Shown: positions 32,810-43,737 of the stretch, piece by piece
Position numbering within the stretch: the stretch's first letter is position 1
Layout: each line of letters begins with the position of its first letter
Origin: Capra hircus
Taxonomy: Eukaryota; Chordata; Mammalia; Artiodactyla; Bovidae
Reading direction: 5' to 3'
Assembly (NCBI RefSeq): GCF_001704415.2
Contig: NC_030820.1
Span: 806,001 to 870,000 of the forward strand
Length of the DNA stretch: 64,000 bases
Position numbers and translations under genes: made by a program
The notes under the pieces: model-generated
Databases searched by the model: none
The model's input: the letters and a program-made list of their open reading frames with translations, nothing else
What the model was told of the DNA's origin: nothing

Positions 32810-33030
32810 GGGCTTCCCGGGTGGCAGTAGTGGTAAAGAACACACCTACCAATGCAGGAGATGTAAGAGAAGCAGGTTTGATCCCTGGGTTGGGAAAATC
32901 CCCTGAAGGAGGGCATTAAAACCCCCTCCAGTATCCTTGCTTGGATGACTTCATGAATAGAGCAGCCTGGTGGACTACAGTCATGAGGTTGCAAAGAGTC
33001 AGTCATGATTGAAATGACTTAGCACACAGC
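32810..33030 (+). mobile_element. Bov-tA SINE (older type)
   Basis: The head 'gggcttcccgggtggcagta' and the 'gcaggagatgtaagagaagc' form match the older tRNA SINE type with an extended anticodon region. The body shows 'ggttgggaaaatcccctgaa' and the tail 'gacttagcacacagcatgc'. Confidence 0.92.
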
Positions 33031-33102
33031 ATGCATTGAACTAACTAACTAGATACAAATAAAACAGTCTTGAGTGCAAAATCAGGAAATGCATTCAACC
33101 TT

Positions 33103-34164
33103 CAGTTCAGTTCAGTTCAGTCTCTCAGTTGTGTCGGACTCTTTGCAACCTCATGGAGTGCAGCACGCCAGGCCTCCCTGTCCATCACCAACTCCTGGAG
33201 TTTACTCAAACTCATGTCCATTGAGTCGGTGATGCCATCCAACCGTCTCCTCCTCTGTCACACCCTTCTCCTCCCGCCTTCATTGTTTCCCAGCATCAGG
33301 GTCTTTTCAAATGAGTCAGTTCTTCGTATCAGGTGGCCAAAATATTGGAGTTTCAGCTTCAACATTAGTACTTCCAATGAACATTTGGGACTGATTCCTT
33401 TAAGATGGTCTGATTGGATCTTCATGCAGTCCAAGGGACTCTCGAGAGTATTTTCTAACACCACAGTTCAAAAGCATCAATTCTTTGGCCCTCGCCTTTC
33501 TTTACAGTGCAACTCTCACATCCATATATGACTACTGGAAAAACCATAGCCTTGACTAGATGGACCTTTGTTAGCAAAGTAATGTCTCAGCTTTTTAATA
33601 TGCTGTGTAGGTTGGTCATAGCTTTCCTTCCAAGGAATAAGCGTCTTTTAATCTCATGGCTGCAGTCACCATCTGCAGTGATTTTGGAGCCCCCCAAGAT
33701 AAAGCCTGTCACTGTTTCTATTGTTTCCTCATCTATTTGCCATGAAGTGATGGAATCGAATGCCATGATCTTCGTTTTCTGAATGTTGAGCTTTAAGCCA
33801 ACTTTTTCACTCTCCTCTTTCACTTTCATCAAGAGGCTATTTAGTTCCTCTTCACTTTCTGCCATAAGGGTGGTGTCATCTAAATATCTGAGGTTATTTA
33901 TATTTCTCCAAGCAATCTTGATTCCAGCTTATGCTTCATCCAGCTCAGCGTTTCTCATGATGTACTCTGCATAAGTTAAATAAGCAGGGTGACAATATAC
34001 AGCCTTGACATCCTCCTTTCCCTATTTGGAACCAGTCTATTGTTCCATGTCTAGTTCTAGGTGTTACTTCCTGACCTGCATACAGATTTCTCAAGAGGCA
34101 GGTCAGGTGGTGTGGTATTCCTATCTCTTTCAGAATTTTCCGCAGTTTATTGTGATCCACACAG
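33103..34164 (-). mobile_element. BovB LINE, minus strand, with 8-base duplication
   Basis: The 3' tail '(cagtt)n' begins at about 33103. The copy reads through the C-terminal region, the RT palm and ends 5' at the region encoding FDCVDHNKL, near 34164. The sequence tcaacctt occurs at 33095-33102 and 34165-34172, a short target duplication of the kind made by RTE elements. Several indels break the frame. Confidence 0.95.
33587..33865 (-). pseudogene. BovB RT/C-terminal fragment
   Basis: An open stretch from MAESEEELNSLLMKVKEESEKVGLKLNIQK to GDCSHEIKRRLFLGRKAMTN, the part following the catalytic loop. Immediately upstream (33875-33886) the catalytic motif reads Y-L-D-D instead of Y-A-D-D in the BovB frame. 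A second open piece with the GCQGCILSPCLFNL block lies at 33945-34193. The protein is inactive because of truncation and shifts. Confidence 0.85.
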
Positions 34165-34172
34165 TCAACCTT

Positions 34173-35175
34173 GAATGGCTCCAAACTTTTCAAAATCCAG
34201 AGTCAAATAAGAATGCAACATTCAAGTGATATCCTCACTCAATACTACTACTTAGTTGGATAGCTTTGGGATACTTTAAAGAACATTTAATTCTGTGTTC
34301 CTGCACTTATAGCCAGTATTCTATAAAGGGAGAAGTTTGGTTTTACATGTGTCCCTGTTAATATTAGTGTCTTTCAGAGATGACTTCTAGAATGTTTACT
34401 TGCCTTTCTACCAGATGTTTTTGGAAATGATTGAAAGTCTCTCAACTAGAGCTGCCAGATGTGGGGTCAGGCAGCAATTTTCCTACCAGCCTAAAATAAA
34501 GACTCATTTCTATCAGCCACATTTGCAGCCATTGTTTTCTTTCTACCTTGCATGCAGATAACAGTATCATTCCCTTCTTTCAACTGCAAGAAAAATCTCA
34601 GTGATCCAGCTTCCTCTTGAAGCTACCATATTTTGTCATATATACAATGATAAAGGCAATGACATCATTCTCTACTGGTGGAGCCCAAAGCTAGATTTGC
34701 AGTGAGACTGTTTAGCATCATTTTTTTTGTGTGTGAAAGTCACCATTTGAATGGGTTGTGGTTCACTGATAGAGTTTGCTTCAGACTTGACCTGAACAAT
34801 AGTCAGAGCTGTGTCCCAGCATATACACTAGAGTTAGATCTCTTTAACTTTAGACCAGCTCAACATAGTGCCAAGTCATTAGGACCCAACATTATGAATT
34901 TCTTGAAACCTCTGACAGCAGAAACGGGCATTAAAATAAGCATTACTTCAGTGTTTGTAAAGGAACTGTGTTTCAGATTTCTTTCTTGTCATTAAATGCT
35001 TTTTTTGTATTTAAAATAGAAAAATAGGTAAGTGACAAGGTCTTCAGGAATAATTCTTTCTTGGTTGCGAAACCCACTTAATTAAAGACCCTCTCTCACT
35101 CCTGCTGAAAAAAAAATGTAGGATTCAATTTGGGGCCTTAGAATGAATGGAAATAGTGATATCAAATCATTAATA
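34173..35175. other. Unique sequence, no gene seen
   Basis: A 105-codon plus-strand frame (34678-34995) begins with TTG/GTG-type codons and has no motif. The rest is AT-rich. I can support no feature. Confidence 0.4.
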
Positions 35176-35415
35176 ATAGCAATCATTTATCAATTGCTTA
35201 TCCTGTGCTGAGTTATGTTCTTAGAACTTTACACTGTATTAACTCACTTCATCATTGCAGCAACCAGAGGGGGCATACCTTACTCTCATTTTCAGTTTTA
35301 GATGGGAAAGTGGAGAAAGGAGAGATTAAGTAACTTGCACCAAGTCTCACAGCTGCAACTATAAAGCTGATATTTGAACCCAGACAGTCTAATTCCTGAG
35401 TCTATATGCTTAACA
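35176..35415 (+). mobile_element. MIR SINE, nearly full length
   Basis: It shows 'aatagcaatcatttatcaat', 'tgtattaactcacttcatca', 'gatgggaaagtggagaaagg', 'gattaagtaacttgcacc' and 'tatttgaacccagacagtct' in the right order. Confidence 0.88.
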
Positions 35416-36089
35416 AGGACTTAGTTCTTTCTTGTTGCATGTAAATATTCAAGAGGATGAATCTTCTAGCCATAGAAGAGCCATGCTGCCTTAGTAAAGA
35501 GGGTCCATCAGAAGCCTCAGGAGTGTTGCTCTAGGTGACTGGATGGGGCTAACCAATCTCCTTTCATTGGTTCAGCTGCATCAGACCAATGCTCATATCT
35601 TATATCCACTGATTAGCTCTAAGTTCTGTGATTCTGATGAACATGTCATTGTTTAGAGCTTTCCTGTTTCTGTAGAAAAGACTAGTTCAGATTTCTATTT
35701 TCTCAATAGTGTTCAAAGCTTCCTGAAGTCAACAGAGCATTCTGTAGGCCTACTTTAAGGATAAACTCATTGTCACGTAACAGATTTTGAAAGCCTGTGT
35801 CTGGGCATTTTGATGGCATTTGTTATTGGTTGAGTCTGAGGAATATTATCTGGATCTATGATAAAAAACCTTTAAGTTCTTTGCTGTGTCATAAGGGATG
35901 GATGTAAAATAGAATGAACTATAAAGGAGAGAAGTAGGAAGTATGATGTCATATTCTTCTAGGGCATGAAGAAGGTTTTCAGTGTACATTGAATTTTTCA
36001 TATGTATTAGGCATTTCTTGAATATGTGGAGTTGAGCCCTAAGAAATAGCCATTTTTGTAATTCAAAAACAGTGGACTAGCAGAAATTT
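35416..36089. other. Unique sequence, no gene seen
   Basis: No recognisable repeat or coding signal. Confidence 0.4.
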
Positions 36090-36140
36090 AACTCACATAC
36101 ACATGCACACATATACACAGACCCACATATACATACACAT
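36090..36140. repeat. CA-rich low-complexity stretch
   Basis: Imperfect CA and CATA repeats ('acacatgcacacatatacac'). It is too interrupted to be a good microsatellite. Confidence 0.75.
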
Positions 36141-36954
36141 CAAAAGATATTTATCCTGTAAACTCAGTCAATAAAACAAATAAACAAAGCTCAAATACAC
36201 CTACTGGGATTTTCTTGACTTCTAGACGATATTAAAATCTTGCATAGCTGAAGTTAGGAGTTGGCCCTGAGAACCAATTCTTAGGGTTTTATCTGAGACT
36301 TGCTTTTGGAATATTATGGTTGCTATCATACTCTCAAGGCCAGATTTACACCCTAAAAGAGTGAGACTCAATCCATGTGAAATTGTTTCTTATTAAAATC
36401 AGTGGAAGCATACTACCCAGAGCTGACATTTGAGATTTTTCTTTTTTACACTATTCTGCTGAAGATGAAGCCTCTGTTCTTGGCAGGCTGATGCTGTTCG
36501 TGAGGTTTTGTGGTTGGGGGAATGTGTTTGCCAAACTGATGAGAGCTGTTTTTCATGTCCATCTTTTTGACAGAAGTTACTGAGGTGTGACGTCCACATC
36601 CACCAGACCATTTCATTTTTCATTATCAAGCCTCCAGTGGAAAGAGGGGCTTTGGAGTACTTTGATCCTTAACAAAGAGGTTGTTATTGGAGTAAAGTTG
36701 CTGGTTTCTGTTTTGTTTTGTTTTTATTAAAGGAATAAGGTCAAATGCTCACAGAAGGTGGGGACTCACTGTATTTTGGAGAAATATCTCTTAAATTGGA
36801 AGAGGTGTTTGTGTATGGGAAAAACTGACAGCTTCTGCAAAGTTACTCTGTAGACCTCTGTATTTGCCTCATGTGGCTTAATATAACTTTCTTCTGTAGA
36901 ACATGGAATATAAAGTAACATAGATATGAAAGCAGCATAGATAAGGCAATTGGC
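36141..36954. other. Unique sequence, no gene seen
   Basis: AT-rich; a TTTTG-rich patch lies at about 36707-36726. No gene is supported. Confidence 0.4.
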
Positions 36955-37060
36955 CCAAGAATTAGCAAACGTGAGTTTGGGATTCTTGTCTCTTATTTAA
37001 GCACCGTTCTATCTGGGCCTTTGTTTCCTCATCTGCAAAATAAGATAATTCAAAACCACG
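36955..37060 (-). mobile_element. MIR fragment, minus strand
   Basis: 'gcctttgtttcctcatctgc' followed by 'aaaataagataattc' is the complement of the MIR core. The remainder is too diverged to place. Confidence 0.6.
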
Positions 37061-37378
37061 AACTGGAAAGTGAGGTTGGGTGCGGGGTTTCTGTTCTCAG
37101 CCCTAGAGTTTCTGGCCAATTAATTGACAGAAGAACACACAAAGCATTTGATCTTGCTTGCATCTTTCATAATGCTGAGTGCTGCCCTTGGTATTTAAAT
37201 GAACATGATTCTACTGCCTTGCCATCAGTGGGGCTTGTACTCTGGGCTGCATTCCAGTGGGGGGAGTGAATTTGCACTGATTCATCTGCACTTTCTTTCC
37301 CAGTTGCCTCCTCTCCTGGTTTCTACTGTAACTAGCAAATCTGCCAAAGTCAATGAGCCTTTACTTGTTCTTTGTAAA
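37061..37378. other. Unique sequence, no gene seen
   Basis: No feature beyond short chance frames. Confidence 0.4.
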
Positions 37379-37395
37379 TGTGGGTGAACCTGAAA

Positions 37396-37719
37396 AGTGA
37401 AAGAGAAAGTCGCTCAGTCGTATCTGACTCTTTGTGACCCCATGGGTATACAGTCCATGGAATTCTCCAGGCCAAAATACTACAGTGGGTAGCCTTTCCC
37501 TTCTCCAATGGATCTTCCCAACCAGGGATCGAACTCAGGTCTCCCACATTGCAGGTGGATTCTTGGATTCTTTACCATCTGAGCCACCAGGGAAGCCCAA
37601 GAATACTGGAGTGGGTAGCCTATGCCTTCCCCCTGGGATCTTCCTGACCCAGGAACTGAACTGGGGTCTCCTGTATTGCAGGGGGATTCTTTACCAGCTG
37701 AGCTGCAGTAGAGAAGCCC
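37396..37719 (-). mobile_element. Dimeric Bov-tA SINE (two tRNA heads), minus strand
   Basis: The first unit in reverse (37396-37600) is a complete Bov-tA ending 'gagccaccagggaagccc'. It is followed at once by a second tRNA-headed unit (37601-37719) that begins inside the Bov-A body and ends with another 'gctgagctgcagtagagaag' type tRNA start. A 16-17 base imperfect duplication brackets the whole dimer (tgtgggtgaacctgaaa from 37379 and tgtgggcaaacctaaat from 37720). The differences within it are nearly all transitions. No duplication is seen between the units. Confidence 0.88.
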
Positions 37720-37844
37720 TGTGGGCAAACCTAAATAGTCTTCCAAATTCATAGAACTAATGTGTGATTTGTATTGGCTAGACGATTCTGTAAATTTATA
37801 TATACATCATGTATTATTTCTTGTGGTATAAAATCAATAACCAA

Positions 37845-38035
37845 AATTTTAGGCATTGTATTAAGTACTTTCTATATATCATCTAATTTAAAGTTCATCT
37901 CCACCTCTGTGATTATCCCTAGACGTGGAGATGGAAGTCTGAGGGACTAAATTACGTGTCTGATGGCACATGTAGCCGTTAATGGCACAGACAAGTCAGA
38001 CTCCAGTGACAGTGCTTGTAACACCGTTCCTCTTT
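37845..38035 (+). mobile_element. MIR SINE
   Basis: 'taagtactttctatatatca', 'gattatccctagacgtggag', 'gagggactaaattacgtg' and 'gacaagtcagactccag' follow the MIR order. It is diverged. Confidence 0.7.
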
Positions 38036-38824
38036 TTAGCTAATGCCACTCTCTGTTATTCTTAATACACATCACCTGTCCTGTAGTTGGAAACCCTCCA
38101 CTGAGACTCAGATTCTGGGGTTCTGTCTCTATGATATCACCCTCAAGTCACAGGAACTACCCATGTCTAAACTTTACCATATATAAAATGCAGAAATAAG
38201 ACATATACAAGTCCAGTCATATTTGTCTAACTTACTGGGTTCTTATTAGGCTGGAGTATTTATGTGGCTGCCTTTGGAAAATACAGAATTGTGGCACAGA
38301 TGGCTAGAAAAACACTAAAAATACATACGCCTTTTCACGATGTTGGAAAAAGTTTTCCAATAGTGCAGGACTGCCTGACCATTTTCCCCCTAAAGATGTG
38401 AGGGCCTATGTGGATGTTTCCTGGTTGATGTGGTTGCAGAGGATGTGCCCTCCTCACCATCCCTTGCTCACTCTCACTGGCCAGATAGAATGGAGGGGGT
38501 TCCAGTCATATGTTAAAGATGATGGGACCAAAGACATCCGAAGATGGGGGTCCTGAGTGAGCACCTGGAGGAACGCCATCTGACAGGCACACCTCACTGG
38601 ATTATAAGGACGAATCTTGCAATGAGATGAGATACTGAGATTGTGTCTGTTATGGCATCTGGAGTCACTTAGTCTATCTTCTATGAAGGCCCAGTACAAG
38701 GGCACTGTTGCCTTAATCTAGGTCCAGAGTCAAGAACCAACGATTCTGTTATTGTCCACCCCTTTAAATTGCTGAGCAAGTCATTGAATTTAGCAATGTC
38801 TTATGCCACTCTTCTTAGAGAAGG
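38036..38824. other. Unique sequence, no gene seen
   Basis: No recognised repeat or gene. Frames are below 90 codons. Confidence 0.4.
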
Positions 38825-39030
38825 GGCTTCCCTGGTGGCTCAGTGGTAAAGAATCTGCCCGTAATGCAGAAGACTCAAGTTCGATCCCTGGGTCGAGAAG
38901 ATCCCCAGAGAAGGAAATGGCGACCCACTCCAGTATTCTTGCCTGGCAAATTCCACGGACAGAGGAGCCTGATGGGATACAGTCCAAGGGGTCACGGACA
39001 AAGAGTAGGACACAGCTGAGTGACCAACAC
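38825..39030 (+). mobile_element. Bov-tA SINE
   Basis: The head 'ggcttccctggtggctcagt' keeps an A-box-like element and a B-box-like 'agttcgatcc'. The body and tail ('agctgagtgaccaacactt') are complete. It lies about 55 bases before a MER20. Confidence 0.96.
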
Positions 39031-39083
39031 TTTCCCTTATGTTGCTCTTCAATGAAGAAGATGTTTGTTTCGTGTCTTCAGGG

Positions 39084-39298
39084 CAGTGTTTCTCCAATCA
39101 GAGCAATTTCGCCCTCTCCTTCCCTCTGCAGGAGGCATTTGGCAAAGTCTGGAGACATTTTTTGTTGCCACAGCTTGAGGGAAGGCATGTCATGGGAGCC
39201 AGGGATGCTGCCCAGCACCCCACAGTGCATGTGACAGCCCCTTACAACAGAGAGACCATGCGGCCCACGGGTCAGTAGTGCTGAGACTGAGACAGTGT
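39084..39298 (+). mobile_element. MER20 hAT DNA transposon
   Basis: It begins 'cagtgtttctccaatcagag' and shows 'gcatttggcaaagtctggag', 'acattttttgttgccacag' and 'gggatgctgcccagcacccc'. It ends with an inverted-repeat-like 'gctgagactgagacagtg'. This is a non-autonomous hAT-Charlie element known to contribute binding sites in some mammalian enhancers. Nothing here shows such a role. Confidence 0.8.
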
Positions 39299-39717
39299 AG
39301 AAGCGCATTTCTTTCCAAAGAAAAACTAAATTAAACTTAATATTCAGCTGCAACTCATATGGTTCCAGGTTTTACTCTAGGCCCTTGACCAAGAAGTAGG
39401 AAACCCTCTATCAGCAGTGACTTGGAAACATGTTGCTATCCTGCCCACTCCGCCTGTGGTCCTTCTCGCTTGTGGGCTCTGGCTCTGTCGTTTCTCATTC
39501 ACATCCTAAGCTAGCCTGTGCCCGTGCGTCTGCTCTGTGCTTTTCCATGTATGGCTGCTCCTGTCCTTACATCATGGTTGCTAAGGCCGCGCAGACCGTG
39601 CCCAGGTGCTCTTTGCAGGGGCTGCAGGTTCAGGCACTGGGTTAGAATCCTCACCTGCTTCCCACAGCCACTGCTATTTCTGAACGCAGTGGTGTCAGCC
39701 CAGATTAACACAGTATT
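39299..39717. other. Unique sequence, no gene seen
   Basis: Moderately GC-rich, with chance frames of up to 71 codons. No feature. Confidence 0.4.
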
Positions 39718-39729
39718 AGGCCTTAATGA

Positions 39730-39933
39730 GTCTTCTCTGGTAGCTCAGATGGTAAAGAATCCGTCTGTAATGCAGGAGACCCGAGTTTGATCCCTGGGTC
39801 AGGAAGATCCCCTGGAGAAGGAAATGCCAACCCACTCCAGTATTCTTGCCTGGAGAATCCTATGGGCAGAGGAGGCTGGCGGCCTACAGTCCATGGGGTT
39901 GCAAAGAGTCAGACACGACTGAGTGACTAACAC
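39730..39933 (+). mobile_element. Bov-tA SINE with exact 12-base duplication
   Basis: A complete Bov-tA running from 'gtcttctctggtagctcaga' to 'cacgactgagtgactaac'. The sequence aggccttaatga stands exactly at 39718-39729 and 39934-39945, showing insertion by target-primed reverse transcription. Confidence 0.97.
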
Positions 39934-39945
39934 AGGCCTTAATGA

Positions 39946-41070
39946 ACAAGAGTCTACTCATCAAGGCTTGCACTATAAATGTGTCTTTCTGTTGCTTGGG
40001 GCATATTTTCTTTGCTCCACTGCTATGATATATGTTTTCAAAATAGCCTTGAAAGTTGACAGGAAAAAAAATATCTTTTTATACCAGGGTTTCTGAATAA
40101 ATATTTTTGTTGGTGGCAGGGGGAAGGTGGATCAACACACACAGGAAAAATATAATGTGTCTGCAATTCCCTTGGTGCTAGAGGTGACCAGCTGGGGTCT
40201 TCAACTGACCAGGCCTCACCAAGTTATAAGAGGCAGACCTGTCACAGCCCATCTGTGTCACGCTGACTTGTTCGAGATTTCCTCGACATTGAATTACGAA
40301 AAGACAGTTTCACACAAAGTTCTACGTACCCACTTCTAACCCTTGGCCCCCTATTAAAGTTTTTTTCTTGGTTTATATTTTCTAGGCCGTTACATCAATT
40401 GTCACCTCATTTGTAGGAACTCAATTAAATGTTCTCGACTGTTCTTGTTGGCTAACCTTGAGTATGTCTGTGTGCATATGACCAGATCTCCCCCATGACA
40501 CCCCAATTCTTGCGCTCTTCCTGTCTAGGGCTCTTCCTAGCATTGGCAATACATTTGGAGCATCTCAAATGAAAATGACTCAAATCATTTATGTTATTTA
40601 GGACTAATTTCTGTCATGGCTTTTAAAAATGACATTTCCAAATGAAGAAGTTATTAGCTAAGAAGAAAGCACTCCTGGATATCAGCTGATTGCTAATGCT
40701 TGTCAACATGACCTGGATTCTGGCATTGCTTCTAAGAGACCTGTTTTCAGCATGGAGGGATCTAGAATGGGGAGGTAAGGATGTTGCAACAGCAGGAACC
40801 ACTGAGAACATTTGGAACCTTTAGTTTGGAGAGAAGAAGTCCAAGGGGAAGCAGGGAGTTATTTCAGCTCTCTGAGAAAGAATTAATAGAAAACTGATCT
40901 TGAATTTTCCAATGGATAAGAACTAACAGTATAGGGTTAAAAAAATGTAGTCACAGTTAGAGATTCAAACAGCATATTTAAAAGTTATTTACTAGCAGCA
41001 ACAGTTGGGTGATATCTTTCTAGAAGTTTTTTTTTTTTTTGCATAAACTTAAACCTACATCTATTTACTT
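39946..41070. other. Unique sequence, no gene seen
   Basis: An A-run lies at about 40063-40071 and a T-run at 41027-41040. No gene is supported. Confidence 0.4.
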
Positions 41071-41203
41071 ATGCTGCTACTGCTGCTAAGTCGCTTTAGT
41101 CGTGTTCGACTCTGTGCGACCCCACAGACGGCAGCCCATCAGGCTCCGCCGTCCCTGGTATTCTCCAGGCAAGAACACTGGAGTGGATTGCCATTTCCTT
41201 CTA
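41071..41203 (-). mobile_element. Bov-A2 SINE, one unit, minus strand
   Basis: In reverse: 'gctgctactgctgctaagtc', 'cgaccccacagacggcagcc' and 'ttctccaggcaagaacactg', ending 'ccatttccttcta' where an AT repeat begins. Bov-A2 normally has two Bov-A units in tandem; only one is present. It carries no tRNA head. Confidence 0.92.
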
Positions 41204-41273
41204 CATATATATATATTATATATATAATATATAATATATATATAATAAATATAAAATATATTTATAAATATAT
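41204..41273. repeat. AT-rich microsatellite grown at the SINE edge
   Basis: (TA)n with interruptions begins exactly where the second Bov-A unit would be expected. It is followed by a perfect inverted repeat at 41274-41300. Confidence 0.9.
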
Positions 41274-41300
41274 ATTAGGTTAAAATATATTTAACCTAAT
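41274..41300. repeat. Perfect 11-base inverted repeat with 5-base loop
   Basis: attaggttaaa at 41274-41284 and its exact complement tttaacctaat at 41290-41300 are separated by atata. It sits at the end of the AT microsatellite. It could form a hairpin or cruciform. No gene end lies nearby to suggest a terminator role. Confidence 0.85.
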
Positions 41301-41309
41301 GTATGGATC

Positions 41310-41470
41310 TGTGAAATAGGCACTATTATCCCATTTTATAGCAAAATAAAGTGAGGTAGAGAGAAACTAATAATTTGCCCAAGGTCACCCAGCTCTAAGT
41401 GGCAGAATTAGGATTTGAACCCAAGAAAGCTAGCTCTGCAGCTGGTGATCTCAATCATTATAGCCACACT
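41310..41470 (+). mobile_element. MIR SINE, 3' two thirds
   Basis: 'ttatcccattttatagcaaa', 'aatttgcccaaggtcaccca', 'gctctaagtggcagaattag' and 'gatttgaacccaagaaag' give a clear MIR in plus orientation. Its 5' part is replaced by the Bov-A2 and AT repeat, which suggests insertion there. Confidence 0.88.
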
Positions 41471-42016
41471 GGGATAATTCATTAGGATGATCTGAAATAA
41501 GATGTATCACAGTGTGAATTTTCATTTTATTATCAATAGAGTATATTTTTGTGATAACTCAGTCTTTTAAATATGCTTTGCTTAGCCTTTGAGAGATCTG
41601 TGATGTGTTTTGTAAATTCTGATTTATTGGTGAAAGGTCTTGAATGCATGGGATCTTTTGGACTAATGGTTCATGAAATAAAACTTAAAATAGCATTTGT
41701 AGGATGCCTATGAGACTTTTGTAAATTTATAGATATAATTTTATGACATTTGCTAAAACTAAAGGATATCTGCATCTCAGCATTGGTTTGAGTAATTTAA
41801 TTTTTTTTGGCAAAATTACACATAATGCCGGAAGTATTCTATATCATCTTTAAGAAAGAAGTTAATTCAGATATGCAATTATTTTTCCAAAGAGGCTTAT
41901 TTTCTTAGTAAGTTAACTATGCTTAAAATTTAGTATTCACTCTTTAATTTTTTTTTTTTTTCCTGTAAGCAAGATGAAAAGGAGTAATTAAATAAGAGTG
42001 AGTTCCTGGTACCATA
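41471..42016. other. AT-rich unique sequence, no gene seen
   Basis: T-runs occur at about 41800-41808 and 41947-41961. Nothing else. Confidence 0.4.
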
Positions 42017-42231
42017 GGGCTTCCCAGGTGGCTCACTGGTTAAGAATCTGCCTGCCAATACAGGAGATGCAGGTTTGATCTCTGGGTTGGAAAGATCCCC
42101 TGGAGTAGGAAATGACAACCCATTCCAGTATTCTTGCCTGGAAAATTCCATGGACAGAGGAGCCTGGTGGGCTACAGTCCATGCGACTGCAAAGAGTCAG
42201 ACATGACTGAGTGACCAGGCACAACCTGATA
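42017..42231 (+). mobile_element. Bov-tA SINE
   Basis: The head 'gggcttcccaggtggctcac', the body 'agatcccctggagtaggaaa' and the end 'cagacatgactgagtgacca' are complete. There is no clear duplication. Confidence 0.95.
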
Positions 42232-42897
42232 TCTTAAGCCACAAATGTGTCCATAGCAAGAAAGTATCCCCATTTCAACACATTGTGGCCACTGCTAAAA
42301 GTTGGAGAGAAAGATGAGACATGGAATAAGGCCAGTGCCCCAAAGGTGCCCATGACGAAGGTTCTCATGCCCAGCTGTGCTGTTGACATGGGGACATCGG
42401 TGTTCCTTGTGGAGTGAGTCATGGTTCTAGGAATTAGCGGAGGCTGTTGGTTTCTATTTTCCAAATGCTGACGTTTATTAAATTTTAATAACAGATAATA
42501 CATTCCCATGATTCCAAAACCATTTAAGGCAGGATTTTAACAATGAGAGGCATGTTGATTGTTCATAGAGCTTGGCCCATTCTCAGGAATGCTCATGTAC
42601 CGTCCTGTTTCTCTGCAGGAGGGTAACCCGCCAGTGGAGACCCAGCATGATCATTCGATTGTTAATGTTAATGGTGCATATGTGTTTTTATCAATACCGT
42701 CATATAGGGAGAAACCGGTACAATGATCCAGGGCAAGATTAGTTGTTGCTCTGGTGCAGGTTCCGTGATGCGTTGGTTTCTTTGCATTTTCTGATGTGTG
42801 ATGATGCTGTGAACTTGATCAGCAGGCCTGAAAAAGGATTATAAGGTCACCAGGGAAGTCACTTAAAAGTCACCAGGGAAGAGGTTTTCTTTCCCCA
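42232..42897. other. Unique sequence, no gene seen
   Basis: No recognised repeat. A doubled 'gtcaccagggaag' phrase occurs at about 42846 and 42870, a small local duplication. Confidence 0.4.
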
Positions 42898-43545
42898 GTT
42901 CCCTGAACAAGGACAGTTTTTAATATTTTTATTTTACATGCTAATGGTCCTTCTTTGGGACATAATTTACATATAGTACAATGCACAAATCTCAAATATG
43001 TCACTGAATTTTGACAAACGTATACACCTGTGTAACCATCGAGTAGCTCAAGAAAGAAGACTATCTTGACCCCAGAAATTTCTATCTTGCTCTTTCCAGG
43101 CAGCGTCTCTCCCACTGCTCCCACACATTCCTAATAACCACCCAGCTTCGTTCTACCAATTCTTAACCCTCCTTCTGAATGGAATTACACAGCATATTTT
43201 TATGGGTCTGGCTTCTTTCACTGCACACATTGTTTTCGAGATTCATCCATGTAGCTTCATGTTCTGTTGCTCATATTTTTTGCTGTGTCATATTCCTTTG
43301 TGTAACTTTGTTACACAAAGTTTGTCAATTCTCCGGTGGATGGCTGTTTGGTTTGTTTCCAGTTCTGAGCTATTATGAGGAAATTTGCTATAAACAATAT
43401 ATACATACTTTTTGTGAAATACAGCTTCACTTCTTTTGCATAGGGGACTTGTTGAGTCATAGGGTGGGTGTCTATTTAACTTTATTAGAAACTCCTAGTT
43501 TTCCAAAGAGTCTGTGTCACTTGTATTCTCACCAGTAGTGTGTGA
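42898..43545 (-). mobile_element. Old L1 3' end, minus strand, about 650 bases
   Basis: It shows the complement of an ancient L1 3' end in order: 'gtcactgaattttgacaaac', 'gtaaccatcgagtagctcaa', 'ttctttcactgcacacattg', 'gattcatccatgtagcttca' and 'ggtggatggctgtttggttt'. A frame of 119 codons crosses it by chance. It is diverged and truncated at the 5' side. Confidence 0.88.
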
Positions 43546-43600
43546 ACATACAAGGATGGTCCTGATCACAGTGATAAGCTCCCTTTGCTCCTAATGTGGG

Positions 43601-43724
43601 AGAAGGTGATGGCTACCCACTCCAGTACTCTTGCCTGGAAAATCCCATGGACGGAGGAGCCTGGTGGGCTGCAGTCCATGGGGTCGCAGTCAGACACGAC
43701 TGAAGTGACTTAGCAGCAGCAGCA
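43601..43724 (+). mobile_element. Bov-A2 SINE unit with 13-base duplication
   Basis: It runs from 'agaaggtgatggctacccac' to 'gacttagcagcagcagca'. It is flanked by gctcctaatgtggg (43587-43600) and gctccaatgtggg (43725-43737), identical except for one base gained or lost. Only one Bov-A unit is present. Confidence 0.93.
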
Positions 43725-43737
43725 GCTCCAATGTGGG

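Noticed and set aside
43179..43538. 119-codon frame
   Set aside because: It lies in the untranslated 3' end of a minus-strand old L1, so it is a chance frame.
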